Source: an uncultured Methanospirillum sp. (GTDB lineage Archaea; Halobacteriota; Methanomicrobia; Methanomicrobiales; Methanospirillaceae). From it: 64,000 nucleotides of DNA. A program made the translations under genes and the position numbers. Where the stretch lies: contig NZ_OY764544.1 of assembly GCF_963668475.1 (NCBI RefSeq), forward strand, positions 3,224,001 to 3,288,000. The letters run 5' to 3'. A model generated the notes under the pieces. The model did not search any database, had not been told where the DNA came from, and was given only the letters and a program-made list of their open reading frames with translations. Positions within the stretch are counted from its first letter, which is position 1, and every line of letters starts with the position of its first letter. Below are positions 26,605 through 36,127 of this stretch, one piece after another.

Positions 26605-27615
26605 TCAGTTGATCTCTTTCCCATGACCATAATGCTTGAGCAGAAACCTTCGAACCACATCTGACTGAACCCATCCTCTGTCTAATTGAGATACAAGCTC
26701 ATCAATAATCATAACCTGGTTGATGATCTCATCATTCTGTGTAGAGTCCGTAAGTGAAGCAGCAGCGACGATTATTGCAAGAGGGTTCCTTATCCTGTCA
26801 TTGAGGATCTGGAACTGTTCCATGTTATGTTCTATCTGCACAATCCCCTTCTTTTCAATCTCCTTTTCGATTTTGATCATGTCTGTGACATCATGGAGCA
26901 GGAGGATTACCTGGAATACCCCAATATCTATCGAAATAGGGATAAGTGAGCAGTCAAACCAGAATTCAGCATTTTTATGGAAAAAATGATGAGTTATTTT
27001 TAATGAGTGGTTCTCTTCAAAAACCTTTGATAGATCATCTGTAACTCTAATGCTGAGTTCTTCCGGGATAACCTCATCAAGGTGCTGAACTTCGGAAGAA
27101 TCCGGCACCTGAAAGATCTTTTTGGCATGGGTATTGAGAAAAGCAATAGAATAGTCCTGATTTAGTATGATGATGGCATTATCAACCTGTTCTGCAATGC
27201 TCCGGTATCTTTTTTCACTTTTTATTAGTGCTTTATCCATTGCATATTTGTACAATGCCATCTGGATGGTGGTTTTTAATACCCTTTCATCAAGGGGTTT
27301 AATCAGATACCCGAAAGGCTCTGATTGGATTGCTTTCTCGACCGTGCTGTCATCTGAATGGGCAGTCAGAAATATTATCGGAATGGTGAGTTTTTTTCTG
27401 ATTATATCGGCAGATTCTATGCCGGTCATCTCCCCCCGTAACGTGATATCCATGATCATGATGTCAGGAAGGAGATCTTCAGCCTTTGTTATCGCTTCTT
27501 CCCCGGTGTCAACGACACCAAGTACTTCATATCCCAGATCTTCCAGGCGAGCACGAATTTCCAGGCCTGTCACAAATTCGTCTTCCACAACAAGGACTTT
27601 TACTGGATCACTCAT
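26605..27615 (-). CDS. Receiver-PAS protein with a degenerate kinase dimerisation segment
   Basis: A 336-residue protein and the first gene of the sensory operon, 27 nt before the solute-binding protein gene. The receiver domain has VVEDEFVTG, the phospho-acceptor DIMIMDITLRGE (near residue 54) and the Lys in LIKPLDE. A PAS domain (about 140-260) follows. The C-terminal segment LNDRIRNPLAIIVAAASL is like the phospho-acceptor helix of kinases reading NDHIRNPL, but Arg replaces the His and no ATPase domain follows. It cannot autophosphorylate and probably serves as a phosphate sink or dimerisation partner for the five-PAS kinase. Confidence 0.85.
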   Translation of the reverse strand: MSDPVKVLVVEDEFVTGLEIRARLEDLGYEVLGVVDTGEEAITKAEDLLPDIMIMDITLRGEMTGIESADIIRKKLTIPIIFLTAHSDDSTVEKAIQSEPFGYLIKPLDERVLKTTIQMALYKYAMDKALIKSEKRYRSIAEQVDNAIIILNQDYSIAFLNTHAKKIFQVPDSSEVQHLDEVIPEELSIRVTDDLSKVFEENHSLKITHHFFHKNAEFWFDCSLIPISIDIGVFQVILLLHDVTDMIKIEKEIEKKGIVQIEHNMEQFQILNDRIRNPLAIIVAAASLTDSTQNDEIINQVMIIDELVSQLDRGWVQSDVVRRFLLKHYGHGKEIN

Positions 27616-28153
27616 TTTTGAATCCGGTTATCAGCAGGGTACCATACAGTTCCTATCGGTGTATTTTTCATAGACTATCTTAAAGATTTGGCTACATTTC
27701 TCGTGCCACGATATTTATCTAATCTCAAAAATGTTTTGATCCATGTATCAGGAGATCATTATATCAGAATTTTGATTATATTTTGAGGATTAAGACAAAT
27801 ATCGGGTTTATGGCGGTAAGGTTCCCGGAAAAAGTTTTTGAAAAGGGTTCTTTTTGATTTGTGGGTCACCATAGGTCTTATCAGAAAAAAGAATCCATTT
27901 TGGAAATTTCTTTGGGTTGTTCTGTTTGATAGATTTGCTGATGTTTGCTGTATCTGCGATAATCCTTTCATTCAGGATGGTTCTGGTTTTATTCAGTCGG
28001 CATTATTTCTGTGGTAACAGTTCAAGGAGCATGAGGAATAATTCCTCACCTCACTGGAGCAGATACGTCTTCCATCTTTATCAACCGTGATAGATGGATG
28101 AGGCTATATTGTCTGTAACTCTGACATTTCCTGGTGAACATCGAAGACCTGAT
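27616..28153. other. Intergenic region without recognised gene
   Basis: This 538-nt AT-rich gap lies between two reverse-strand genes. It must contain the promoter of the sensory operon, but I see no clear TATA box. Short frames inside show no family pattern. No repeat or strong hairpin was found. Confidence 0.35.
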
Positions 28154-28804
28154 TTATCTATCGTTCCGGATAAATCTCTCCTTGTAGAAATTATTCTGGC
28201 TCATGTACAATGCAGCTACCGGGTTATGGCCAAGTGCCCGATCTTTGACGATGAGCGGTGTCGTCTCTCCGGTGCAGTGGCGTAGAAACAGGATGTCATG
28301 GCCGATACACAGGCCGACCATTATGTTCAGGTCTGTCTTTTCACGGTTGAGCACTTCTGCCTGGAGTATCGGGTTACAGAAGACATTCCCCTCAATCCCG
28401 GCATCCTGTGGGTTTACTTCACCACACAGGCAGGAGACCGAGAGTACCTGAAACCCGTTTGCCTCAAGGATGTCTGATAATAACTTTGATTCAAACAATA
28501 ATGCATAGCACGTGGCAATCCCGAGTCTTTTCATCCCTCTGATTTTTGCATACTCCATGATCTCGTCAACCCGTGTCCACGATAACTTCTCATGCGGATT
28601 TTTAGGATCAAGGATTTTGCTCATCAACTTATGCCATCCCTGGATAACGGCCTTGTTTTCAGGGCGGTGATATCTCTCTGTTGTCTCCCCGATGATATCT
28701 GCATACGCCTCTGTTGGGCAGGATACCGGGACAGGTATATCCTTGTCAGTGGTTCCGCATCTCCTACTCGTACACTGAGCACAGTTCGGATTTTTTGTAT
28801 CCAT
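28154..28804 (-). CDS. DUF1847 predicted metal-binding protein
   Basis: A 216-residue protein beginning with the cysteine motif CAQCTSRRC and containing CLCGEVNPQDAG, CNPILQAEVLN and LCIGHDILFLRHC, all typical of DUF1847. The cysteines probably bind an iron-sulfur cluster or zinc. The ribosome-binding site AGGAGGT lies five bases before the ATG, fixing the start. It is divergent from an HxlR-type regulator gene 98 bases away and is a likely target of that regulator. The reaction is unknown. Confidence 0.82.
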   Translation of the reverse strand: MDTKNPNCAQCTSRRCGTTDKDIPVPVSCPTEAYADIIGETTERYHRPENKAVIQGWHKLMSKILDPKNPHEKLSWTRVDEIMEYAKIRGMKRLGIATCYALLFESKLLSDILEANGFQVLSVSCLCGEVNPQDAGIEGNVFCNPILQAEVLNREKTDLNIMVGLCIGHDILFLRHCTGETTPLIVKDRALGHNPVAALYMSQNNFYKERFIRNDR

Positions 28805-28902
28805 TTTTACCTCCTGTCCCTATTTTCTCTGGTAGTTACTTATACTGTGCAGGTAATACAAACTAACATAGGTCATTAAAAATAACTATTGTGGTATTTC
28901 TT
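28805..28902. promoter_or_regulatory. Divergent promoter region with weak dyad
   Basis: The short divergent region between the DUF1847 and HxlR genes contains an imperfect dyad, TAGTTACTTAT at 28833-28843 and AATACAAACTA at 28855-28865, with seven of eleven positions matching. HxlR-family proteins commonly bind such sites in divergent regions. The match is weak. Confidence 0.3.
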
Positions 28903-29244
28903 ATGAAATCTGATAAAAAATCCAAATGTCTCATAGAACTCTTCATCGAGGTTCTGGGCAGCAGATGGAATATTCTGATCATCTGGCATCTTCGGGGTGA
29001 TGCACTCCGGTTCACTGATCTAAAGAAGAAGATGCACGGGGTGAATTCGAATACGCTCACAGCCCATCTCCGTGAACTTGAGGAACTGAAGATCGTATCC
29101 CGGGTTGTATTCCCGGAGGTTCCTCCCCGTGTTGAGTACTCGCTGACCGAACATGGAATGGCCCTGTTCCCGGTATTTGATACACTTAAGGTGTGGGGAT
29201 TAGGGTATCTTGAGTCAGAGGGGATGACGATGGATATATGTTAA
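28903..29244 (+). CDS. HxlR-family winged-helix regulator
   Basis: I take the ATG at 28903 (MKSDKKSKCLIELF). A GTG at 28891 is an alternative. The protein of 113 residues has the HxlR pattern: a cysteine just before the first helix, LGSRWNILIIWHLRGDALRF, a recognition helix region NSNTLTAHLRELEELKIVSR, and VEYSLTEHGMAL. In several HxlR proteins the N-terminal cysteine senses electrophiles or redox state. The gene is divergent from the DUF1847 gene, which it may control. Confidence 0.85.
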   Translation: MKSDKKSKCLIELFIEVLGSRWNILIIWHLRGDALRFTDLKKKMHGVNSNTLTAHLRELEELKIVSRVVFPEVPPRVEYSLTEHGMALFPVFDTLKVWGLGYLESEGMTMDIC

Positions 29245-29721
29245 ATAATTTTATTAAATAATTATTCTACTGAGAATCCTTAGTGACGCTTCAGTCCCCA
29301 TGTTCCTGTGGACCGGGGAAAATTCAGGGCATCCTTCCCAGTTCAACCCTGAAGTACTGGTGTAGATACATTTGTCAACGTTGTGTCCTTCTCGTTCTGA
29401 ATGGCCCCCTCCTCCTCAAACATCTCAAAGAATCCATTTTCCCCTCTCCATGCAATACACTGTTCGCGGTATCATAGACCGATCTCATTCTGCTGTTGAG
29501 ATAAACCTTGTACTGGTTATGTGAATGGAATCGTATTCGGAAGAGTATGACCTTTCAGAAAATGATTTTTTATATCAGAAGGAATGAGAATATGAGATCG
29601 TGTGTGTTATCTTTATATGGAGGAAGAACGCTGAATCATATATTATTGGATTTATCCTACAGACAGTGTCTCAATAATAGTAGATGCTGCATGTAGTATT
29701 TGAACTGGTTGAAGGATTTAT
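29245..29721. other. Intergenic region without recognised gene
   Basis: This 477-nt gap begins with a very AT-rich stretch (TTAAATAATTTTATTAAATA) just after the HxlR stop, which may help terminate transcription. The rest shows no credible gene or repeat. Confidence 0.35.
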
Positions 29722-31101
29722 ATGAATTTGCGTATTTTTGCATTGGTATTATTGGTCTGTTGTTGCTTCTCTGTCGTCATCCCTGCATATGCGTTATCCC
29801 CTCAATTGATTGCGTCGGACCTTGTCACACAGGTTATTCCTGATATTCCGGGGTTCTCTTTATCTTCTGTACGTAGTGATGTAATCCTGAAAGGTATTGT
29901 TGGGGGAACAGTGGTTGGTCTCACTAGCGTGTCTGAAAATAATACAACTGTAGCAGGAGTCGCTTCAGAGAATACAACCGTCGATTCTGTGCTATTCACC
30001 GCATCAGACACGTCCCTCATATCTCGTCAGAGTATAAATGGCAAACTTGTTGATCAGCGAATAATCGGTCCGGGTCTGCCTCCGAAAGGGTGGGTTTCTT
30101 CATTAAACCTTGCAAGTGCCACTAATGTCTCAGTACAGGGACTTTCCTCATCAGATGTCCCAGCGATGCGATGGTCATATGGGTGTTCGGCAACATCTGC
30201 GACCATGTTATTCGGGTATTATGACAGGGCAGGGTACGCGAATATGTATACCGGCCCGACTAATGGTGGTGTTTTTCCTCTGACTAATTCGGTCTGGGGC
30301 TCATCATCAGAAGGAAATGGGCAATGTCCTCTCAGTGCTTCACAGAATGGGCTTGATGGCAGGACTACGAGAGGGCATAAAGATGATTATTACTATGCAT
30401 ATGGTTCTAGTACCGATCCCTATTATGACTCCTGGACAGAGCATACTCCCCTTGACTGTATTGGAGATTATATGGGGACAAACATGTACAAAAAGTATGG
30501 AAACAGTGATGGGAGCACCACATTCTGGTATTATTCGGATGGATCACCAACATACGACTTTACCTATTACGATAGTACTAGTCGTGATGGGATGCATGGC
30601 ATGAGACTGTTTGCAGAATCCCGTGGTTATGGTGTTGCTACAAATTATAATCAGTATATTGATTCTGCGGGGTTAACTTATGGATTCACATATGCTCAAT
30701 ACAAGGCAGAGATTGATGCCGGATATCCTGTTCTCATCCAGGTAAACGGACATACCATGCTCGGCATAGGATACTCCGGGACAAATCAGGTTATTGTTCA
30801 TGACACCTGGGATTATTCAGATCATACTATGACCTGGGGGGGGTATTACTCCGGGATGAAGCACTATGGTGTCGGGGTCATTCACCTCAATCCACCCCCT
30901 GTTGTTCTGGCAGCAAAATTCTATGGTGTTCCTGGTGTGAGTGTACTACCGCTCACTATCCAGTTTCATGATGCATCGACAGGAAGTCCTACATCCTGGT
31001 TCTGGAATTTTGGTGATGGTACGAACTCTTCAGTACAGAATCCATCCCATCAGTATAATAATTCAGGAACATATACGGTCAATCTGACTGTGTCATCATA
31101 A
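29722..31101 (+). CDS. Secreted C39-like cysteine peptidase with C-terminal PKD domain
   Basis: A 459-residue protein with a signal peptide MNLRIFALVLLVCCCFSVVI ending near AYALS. The peptidase domain shows a papain-like triad: Cys155 in WSYGCSATSATMLFGYYD, His344 in NGHTMLGIGY and Asp361 in VHDTW. This is the pattern of C39-like_2 peptidases. The region between is rich in Tyr, Gly and Ser and may form an insert. A PKD domain with WFWNFGDGT closes the protein, suggesting cell-surface attachment or matrix binding. It is probably an extracellular peptidase. No neighbour suggests a specific substrate. Confidence 0.82.
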   Translation: MNLRIFALVLLVCCCFSVVIPAYALSPQLIASDLVTQVIPDIPGFSLSSVRSDVILKGIVGGTVVGLTSVSENNTTVAGVASENTTVDSVLFTASDTSLISRQSINGKLVDQRIIGPGLPPKGWVSSLNLASATNVSVQGLSSSDVPAMRWSYGCSATSATMLFGYYDRAGYANMYTGPTNGGVFPLTNSVWGSSSEGNGQCPLSASQNGLDGRTTRGHKDDYYYAYGSSTDPYYDSWTEHTPLDCIGDYMGTNMYKKYGNSDGSTTFWYYSDGSPTYDFTYYDSTSRDGMHGMRLFAESRGYGVATNYNQYIDSAGLTYGFTYAQYKAEIDAGYPVLIQVNGHTMLGIGYSGTNQVIVHDTWDYSDHTMTWGGYYSGMKHYGVGVIHLNPPPVVLAAKFYGVPGVSVLPLTIQFHDASTGSPTSWFWNFGDGTNSSVQNPSHQYNNSGTYTVNLTVSS

Positions 31102-31333
31102 TCTCCGAATTTTTTTTCAGGCAGTTACTGCGAAATGATTCGAGAATCAGTTGAGAAAGATAGCGGTCTGGCTCAATGTTGTTTGTGGGTAAGATCATTT
31201 ATGTGAATCACCATCGGTTGAGATTTTAAAAAGCTAAACCCAAAGTACTTATGATAGATCACGATAATCTTTCTCATGGCATTGTGGTAAAATTAGTTTT
31301 ATGATCATCTTCATCGATAGATTTCAAATTAAC

Positions 31334-31345
31334 TCTATATATTTA
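31334..31345 (+). promoter_or_regulatory. TATA box of the cas operon
   Basis: The sequence CTCTATATATTT lies about 55 nt before the cas3 start codon and fits an archaeal TATA element, with transcription expected near 31362. The 295-nt gap before cas3 shows no other gene. Confidence 0.45.
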
Positions 31346-31396
31346 CCTGTAATGGATTATGGACTGAATATACCGCGAACTTTCTGATGTGATTGC

Positions 31397-33577
31397 ATGT
31401 ATTATGCCCACACAACTGAAAATACTGATAAACACGACTGGCAACTACTGAAAGATCATCTCATCCAGGTTGCAGATCTAGCATCTTCTTTTGCATCCGA
31501 CTTTTCAGCAGAAGATATTGCATATGCCTGTGGAACCCTTCATGATATTGGAAAATATTCTGATAAATTTCAGAAACGTCTTGAAGGATCTTCAATACGT
31601 GTGGATCATTCAACCGCAGGAGCACGTGAAGCAGGAGTTGTCTATGATAAGGCAATAAGCAGGATAATGGCTTATATTATCGCCGGTCACCACACCGGGC
31701 TGCATAATTTTGGAAGTGCACAGAGTGGCCTTCAGGAGCGCCTATTGCATTCTGTGATTGAAGATTATTCTTGTTATAAACAGGAGATTACTCCTAATGC
31801 TCTGACGACCAGATACCTTCCCATCCGTCCTATATCAAATCGGATGGGCTTTTCTATATCATTTTTTATCAGGATGCTATATTCATGTCTGGTTGATGCA
31901 GATTCTTTGGATACTGAATCTTTTTCAAAACCAGACTCTTCTCATATCAGGACAAATTGTGATTCTTTCACTATTCTTTCAGACCTGTTTTCACAATATG
32001 ATGCCTCTATGACTGGTGACTCAAAGAAGACAGTAATAAATCAATATCGGAAGATGATTCGTGATCAGTGTTTGGAGGGGGCGGTGTTATCCCCTGGGTT
32101 CTTTTCTCTCACTGTTCCTACCGGTGGGGGGAAGACCCTTTCATCAATGGCTTTTGCTCTAAAACATTTAGAAAAGAACAATTTGAAACGGATCTTTTAT
32201 GTAATCCCATATACCAGCATTATTGAACAGAATGCACAAATTTTTAAGAATATTTTTGGTGAGAAAAATGTTCTTGAACATCATAGCAACTTTAGTCCCT
32301 CTCGTGAAGACGATGATGATTTTGAGGTGAAGAATCGCTGGTATAAGATGATCACCGAGAACTGGGATATTCCCATTACTGTGACTACGAATGTTCAGTT
32401 TTTTGAATCTCTTTTTGCCAACAAGAGATCCCGCTGTAGGAAACTGCACAATCTCTCAAAGAGTATAATTATTCTTGATGAGGCACAGATGCTGCCTACT
32501 GAGTATCTGAAGCCATCTCTTCAGGCTTTGTCTGAATTGGTGACAAATTATGGTTCTACAATTGTTTTATGCACTGCGACCCAGCCAAAGATTGGTGAGT
32601 TACTAGATAAAAATCTGAAAGTTACCGAAATTATGGAATCACCTGGTGAGTTGTATGACCATTTTAAACGGGTTCATATAAACCATCTGGGAGAACTCTC
32701 TGATCAAGAACTAACACCAAGACTGGAACAGTGTTCACAGGTTCTATGTATTGTCAATACCAGAAAACACGCTCAATTACTGTTTGACTCTTTTTCAGAT
32801 AAGGATCCAGTTTTCCACCTTAGTGCCAAGATGTGTCCGGTTCACCGGAGTGAAATACTTAAAAAGATACGAACAAGGCTTGCAGAAGGTAAAAAGTGCC
32901 GGGTTATTTCTACACAACTGATAGAAGCCGGTGTTGATGTTGATTTTCCTGTTGTGTATCGTGCTATGGCCGGTGTTGATTCAATTGCTCAGGCAGCAGG
33001 AAGATGTAACCGTGAGGGAAAACTTCCAACAGGAGAAGTATTTCTTTTTAATTCAACAGAAAAACATGGAAAACCCACGAGTTGGCAGAAAAAGTTAGCT
33101 GAGATCGGAGGGATGGTGCTCGAATCTTATGATGATCCACTCTCTCTTCCTGCTATTGAAGAATATTTTGGGAAACTATACTTTTATGAAGGAGATGATG
33201 GGCTTGATCAAAAGGGTATTCTCGCTTTACTAGAAGAAAATACAAAAGACCTGGCATTTCCTTTTGAAGATGTAAGTGATGCTTTTCAGTTGATCGAAGA
33301 GAACACCAAAGACGTGATTATTCCCTTTGATAAAACTGCAGAAGATGCAATTAAAAAGATGAGAGAAACAGGGTTTCCAGGTGAAAATGCCCGGAAATTA
33401 CAGGGATATACAGTACGGGTGTATACTCCAGAATATCGTGAACTTGAAGAGAACGGATCAATTGAGACATTAGGTGAACGGTTTCATATCCTTGTGAATC
33501 CGCGATTGTATAGTGAAAAGACCGGGCTTGTACGGGTGTCAGGTGACGATGTATTTGGAGGACTGTTAATTTCTTAG
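31397..33577 (+). CDS. cas3: CRISPR-associated helicase/nuclease Cas3, type I-C
   Basis: A 726-residue fusion. The N-terminal HD nuclease has H-x-x-x-V near residue 20 and LHDIGKYSDKF. The helicase part has TVPTGGGKTLSS (Walker A), ILDEAQMLP (a DEAQ variant of motif II), CTATQP (motif III) and QAAGRCNREG (motif VI). Cas3 is recruited by Cascade after target binding and degrades the invading DNA strand. It is the first of seven genes in the standard type I-C order and ends ten bases before cas5c, so the operon is co-transcribed. All catalytic motifs look intact. Confidence 0.95.
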   Translation: MYYAHTTENTDKHDWQLLKDHLIQVADLASSFASDFSAEDIAYACGTLHDIGKYSDKFQKRLEGSSIRVDHSTAGAREAGVVYDKAISRIMAYIIAGHHTGLHNFGSAQSGLQERLLHSVIEDYSCYKQEITPNALTTRYLPIRPISNRMGFSISFFIRMLYSCLVDADSLDTESFSKPDSSHIRTNCDSFTILSDLFSQYDASMTGDSKKTVINQYRKMIRDQCLEGAVLSPGFFSLTVPTGGGKTLSSMAFALKHLEKNNLKRIFYVIPYTSIIEQNAQIFKNIFGEKNVLEHHSNFSPSREDDDDFEVKNRWYKMITENWDIPITVTTNVQFFESLFANKRSRCRKLHNLSKSIIILDEAQMLPTEYLKPSLQALSELVTNYGSTIVLCTATQPKIGELLDKNLKVTEIMESPGELYDHFKRVHINHLGELSDQELTPRLEQCSQVLCIVNTRKHAQLLFDSFSDKDPVFHLSAKMCPVHRSEILKKIRTRLAEGKKCRVISTQLIEAGVDVDFPVVYRAMAGVDSIAQAAGRCNREGKLPTGEVFLFNSTEKHGKPTSWQKKLAEIGGMVLESYDDPLSLPAIEEYFGKLYFYEGDDGLDQKGILALLEENTKDLAFPFEDVSDAFQLIEENTKDVIIPFDKTAEDAIKKMRETGFPGENARKLQGYTVRVYTPEYRELEENGSIETLGERFHILVNPRLYSEKTGLVRVSGDDVFGGLLIS

Positions 33578-33587
33578 GAGGTTCTGA

Positions 33588-34250
33588 ATGGGTTTTGGAG
33601 TTACACTGAAAGTTTCTGGAGATTATGCCTGTTTTACTAGACCTGAGATGAAGGTTGAACGGGTGAGTTATGATGTTATGACACCATCTGCTGCCCGTGG
33701 TATTTTAGAGGCTATTTATTGGAAGCCGGCAATCCGGTGGAAGATAGATAAAATTCACGTATTGAATCCGATTAAATTTGATAATATCAGAAGAAATGAG
33801 GTAGAGGGAGTTATCTCTGCTGCCAAGGTGAAAAGTGCGTTACATGGATCTCATGTTGATTTATTCCTGGATTCAAACGCAAACCGCCAGCAACGTGCAT
33901 CCTATCTTCTTCGTGATGTCTGTTATTGCATAGAAGCACATTTTGATCTGACTGGAAAAGCCGGAGCAGACGATACGGTAGAGAAACATTACAATATTGC
34001 ACTTCGACGAATGCGAAAAGGTCAGTGTTTTCATCAGCCCTATTTCGGATGCAGAGAATTTCCGGTTACTTATGAACTGATTGAAGGAGACGTTCCCCGT
34101 TCCTGCTATATAGGAACGTGTCAGGATCTCGGGTTCATGCTCTATGACATCAATTTTGATGATCAGATGAATCCTGTCTTTTTTCGGGCCGAGATGAGGG
34201 ATGGGATTATTGATGTTGAACAGTGTCTGTCCGGGGGTTGTGTATCGTGA
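33588..34250 (+). CDS. cas5c: Cas5c (Cas5d), crRNA-processing endonuclease of type I-C
   Basis: A 220-residue protein with the Cas5c N-terminus VSGDYACFTRPEMKVERVSYDVMTPSAARGI, shortened here, and the glycine-rich beta strand typical of RAMP proteins. In type I-C, which has no cas6, this protein cuts the pre-crRNA within each repeat and stays bound to the 5' handle. Consistent with that, no cas6 is present in the locus. AGGAGG lies before the start. The stop overlaps the GTG start of cas8c. Confidence 0.93.
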   Translation: MGFGVTLKVSGDYACFTRPEMKVERVSYDVMTPSAARGILEAIYWKPAIRWKIDKIHVLNPIKFDNIRRNEVEGVISAAKVKSALHGSHVDLFLDSNANRQQRASYLLRDVCYCIEAHFDLTGKAGADDTVEKHYNIALRRMRKGQCFHQPYFGCREFPVTYELIEGDVPRSCYIGTCQDLGFMLYDINFDDQMNPVFFRAEMRDGIIDVEQCLSGGCVS

Positions 34251-36124
34251 TCATCCAGGCTCTGAATCAATATTATGATATTCTCGCCCGGGACGATAGG
34301 TGTACTATTCCCAAACTCGGCTATAGTACAGCGAAGGTCTCTTTTGTTCTTCAGATTTCAGAGGATGGCCAACTGTCACATGTTATTGACATACGAACGA
34401 AGGATAAGAAACCAAGGCCTCGGGAGTTAACTGTACCAAAGCAGGATTCAAGAGCCAATACTATTCGTCCCTATTTTCTGTGCGATAATGCCAAGTACAT
34501 CTTTGGCGTTGACGTGATCCTGAAAAAGGATCGCGAGAAGAATTTGAATGATTCTTCAAAAAATATCAGGGTTCTTGATGATACCGGTGGTGATTTGATT
34601 GTCATCACAAAACGTTCTCAAGATTGTTTTGAAGCATTTAAAGCATTACAACACTCAATTCTTGACAATGTAGAACTTGGAGAGGTTAGAAGTTTTTTAA
34701 AATTCATCGACTCTTGGAAACCAGAGAACTCTCTTCAGAATGAGAAGATCACTGAGTATAAAGATGATATTTTAAGCGGATCGTTTTTTGTTTTTGAGAT
34801 TGCAGGTTCCGGTAACAAATATCTCCATCAATTTGATGAGATCAGAAGAGCATGGGAAAAGTTGAGTCTATGTGACAATGAGGATACAACAACACATGCC
34901 CATTGTCTTGTAACTGGAAACCTTGAACCGATTTCTGAGACCCATCAGAAGATCAAAGGTGTAACAGGTGCCCAGCCTGCTGGAGCTTCGTTGGTGAGTT
35001 TTAATGCTCCTGCTTTTTGCTCATATGGTAAAGAACAAAGTTATAATGCACCGATTGGAATTACCGCGGAATTCAAGTATACTACTGTATTGAACTATCT
35101 TCTTGCTGATCTAAAGAGCAGAATCAGAATTGGAGATAATACTGTTGTTTTCTGGGCTGAAACAGCGGATCGATCATGTGAAGATCTCGCCCTATCACTC
35201 TTTAATCCTCCTTCAGGATCTGATGAAGAGAATCCTGATGGTTCTGAAAACGAAGAGAATCATTCAAAGGATGTAAGAACCATCCAACTAATTCGGGACA
35301 TTCTCACCAAAGTCAGAAATTCGGAACCGATTAATCAACAAGTTATCGGAACAGAACCTGAAACCCGGTTTTATATCCTTGGTTTATCACCGAATAATGC
35401 CAGACTCGCAATCCGGTTCTGGTACCAGGATTCTTTTGGTCATTTTATAGAACGGATTGCCAGGCATCACCTTGATCTGGAGATTGTTCGTGGTGACTAC
35501 GGGCCACCCTTTATATCAGTGTATCGGTTGCTGCAGGAGTCTATTCCAAGGACCGAAAATGCAGAGGTATCACCACTTCTTGCTGGGTTAATGTTTAGTG
35601 CAATCCTGAATGGGACTCCATATCCAGTTCAGATGTATTATGCTATTCTCAACCGGATCAAAGTTGAGAGATCGATCAATTATATTAGGGCAGGTTTTAT
35701 TAAGGCATATTTACTGCGGATTTCAAGATCCGGAAGATCATCATTTGAGGAAAATCTGATTACCATGAGTCTGAATGAAGAGAGTAAGAATGTACCTTAC
35801 CGGCTTGGCCGGTTGTTTGCAGTACTTGAAAAGGTGCAGAGCGAGACAAACAAAGAGATGGGCAGCACTATAAACAGCAAATATTTCAGTAGTGCCTCTT
35901 CAACGCCGGCGGTAGTGTTTCCGGTATTGCTCAAACTTGCCCAGCATCATATAGCCAAATCTGACTGGGGTTTTAAAACAGATCAGGCGATTAAAGAGAT
36001 TTTGTCAGAAGTAAGTTCTTTTCCGGCATTTTTAAGTCTTGAGGATCAGGGCTTGTTTATGCTCGGCTATTATCATCAGAAGCAATCATTTTTTATTAAA
36101 AAACAGGATTCAAAGGAGGAATAA
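34247..36124 (+). CDS. cas8c: Cas8c (Csd1), large subunit of type I-C Cascade
   Basis: The GTG at 34247 overlaps the cas5c stop (GTGA) and gives MIIQALNQYYDIL, the standard Csd1 start. A frame start 24 nt earlier is less likely. The 625-residue protein contains the family motifs SFNAPAFCSYGKEQSYNAPI and FYILGLSPNNARLAIRFWYQ. Cas8c recognises the PAM and holds the non-target strand in the I-C effector complex. In this subtype an internal start can also give a small subunit (Cas11c) from the 3' part of the gene, so that is possible here. The gene ends 3 nt before cas7c. Confidence 0.93.
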   Translation: MIIQALNQYYDILARDDRCTIPKLGYSTAKVSFVLQISEDGQLSHVIDIRTKDKKPRPRELTVPKQDSRANTIRPYFLCDNAKYIFGVDVILKKDREKNLNDSSKNIRVLDDTGGDLIVITKRSQDCFEAFKALQHSILDNVELGEVRSFLKFIDSWKPENSLQNEKITEYKDDILSGSFFVFEIAGSGNKYLHQFDEIRRAWEKLSLCDNEDTTTHAHCLVTGNLEPISETHQKIKGVTGAQPAGASLVSFNAPAFCSYGKEQSYNAPIGITAEFKYTTVLNYLLADLKSRIRIGDNTVVFWAETADRSCEDLALSLFNPPSGSDEENPDGSENEENHSKDVRTIQLIRDILTKVRNSEPINQQVIGTEPETRFYILGLSPNNARLAIRFWYQDSFGHFIERIARHHLDLEIVRGDYGPPFISVYRLLQESIPRTENAEVSPLLAGLMFSAILNGTPYPVQMYYAILNRIKVERSINYIRAGFIKAYLLRISRSGRSSFEENLITMSLNEESKNVPYRLGRLFAVLEKVQSETNKEMGSTINSKYFSSASSTPAVVFPVLLKLAQHHIAKSDWGFKTDQAIKEILSEVSSFPAFLSLEDQGLFMLGYYHQKQSFFIKKQDSKEE

Positions 36125-36127
36125 TCT

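Noticed and set aside
27759..27971. Reverse-strand frame of 70 codons in the 27.6-28.2 kb gap
   Set aside because: No ribosome-binding site, no family pattern and a composition like untranslated AT-rich DNA.
29245..29721. Searched for a tRNA or an insertion-sequence remnant in the gap before the C39 peptidase
   Set aside because: No cloverleaf, terminal repeat or transposase-like frame could be recognised.
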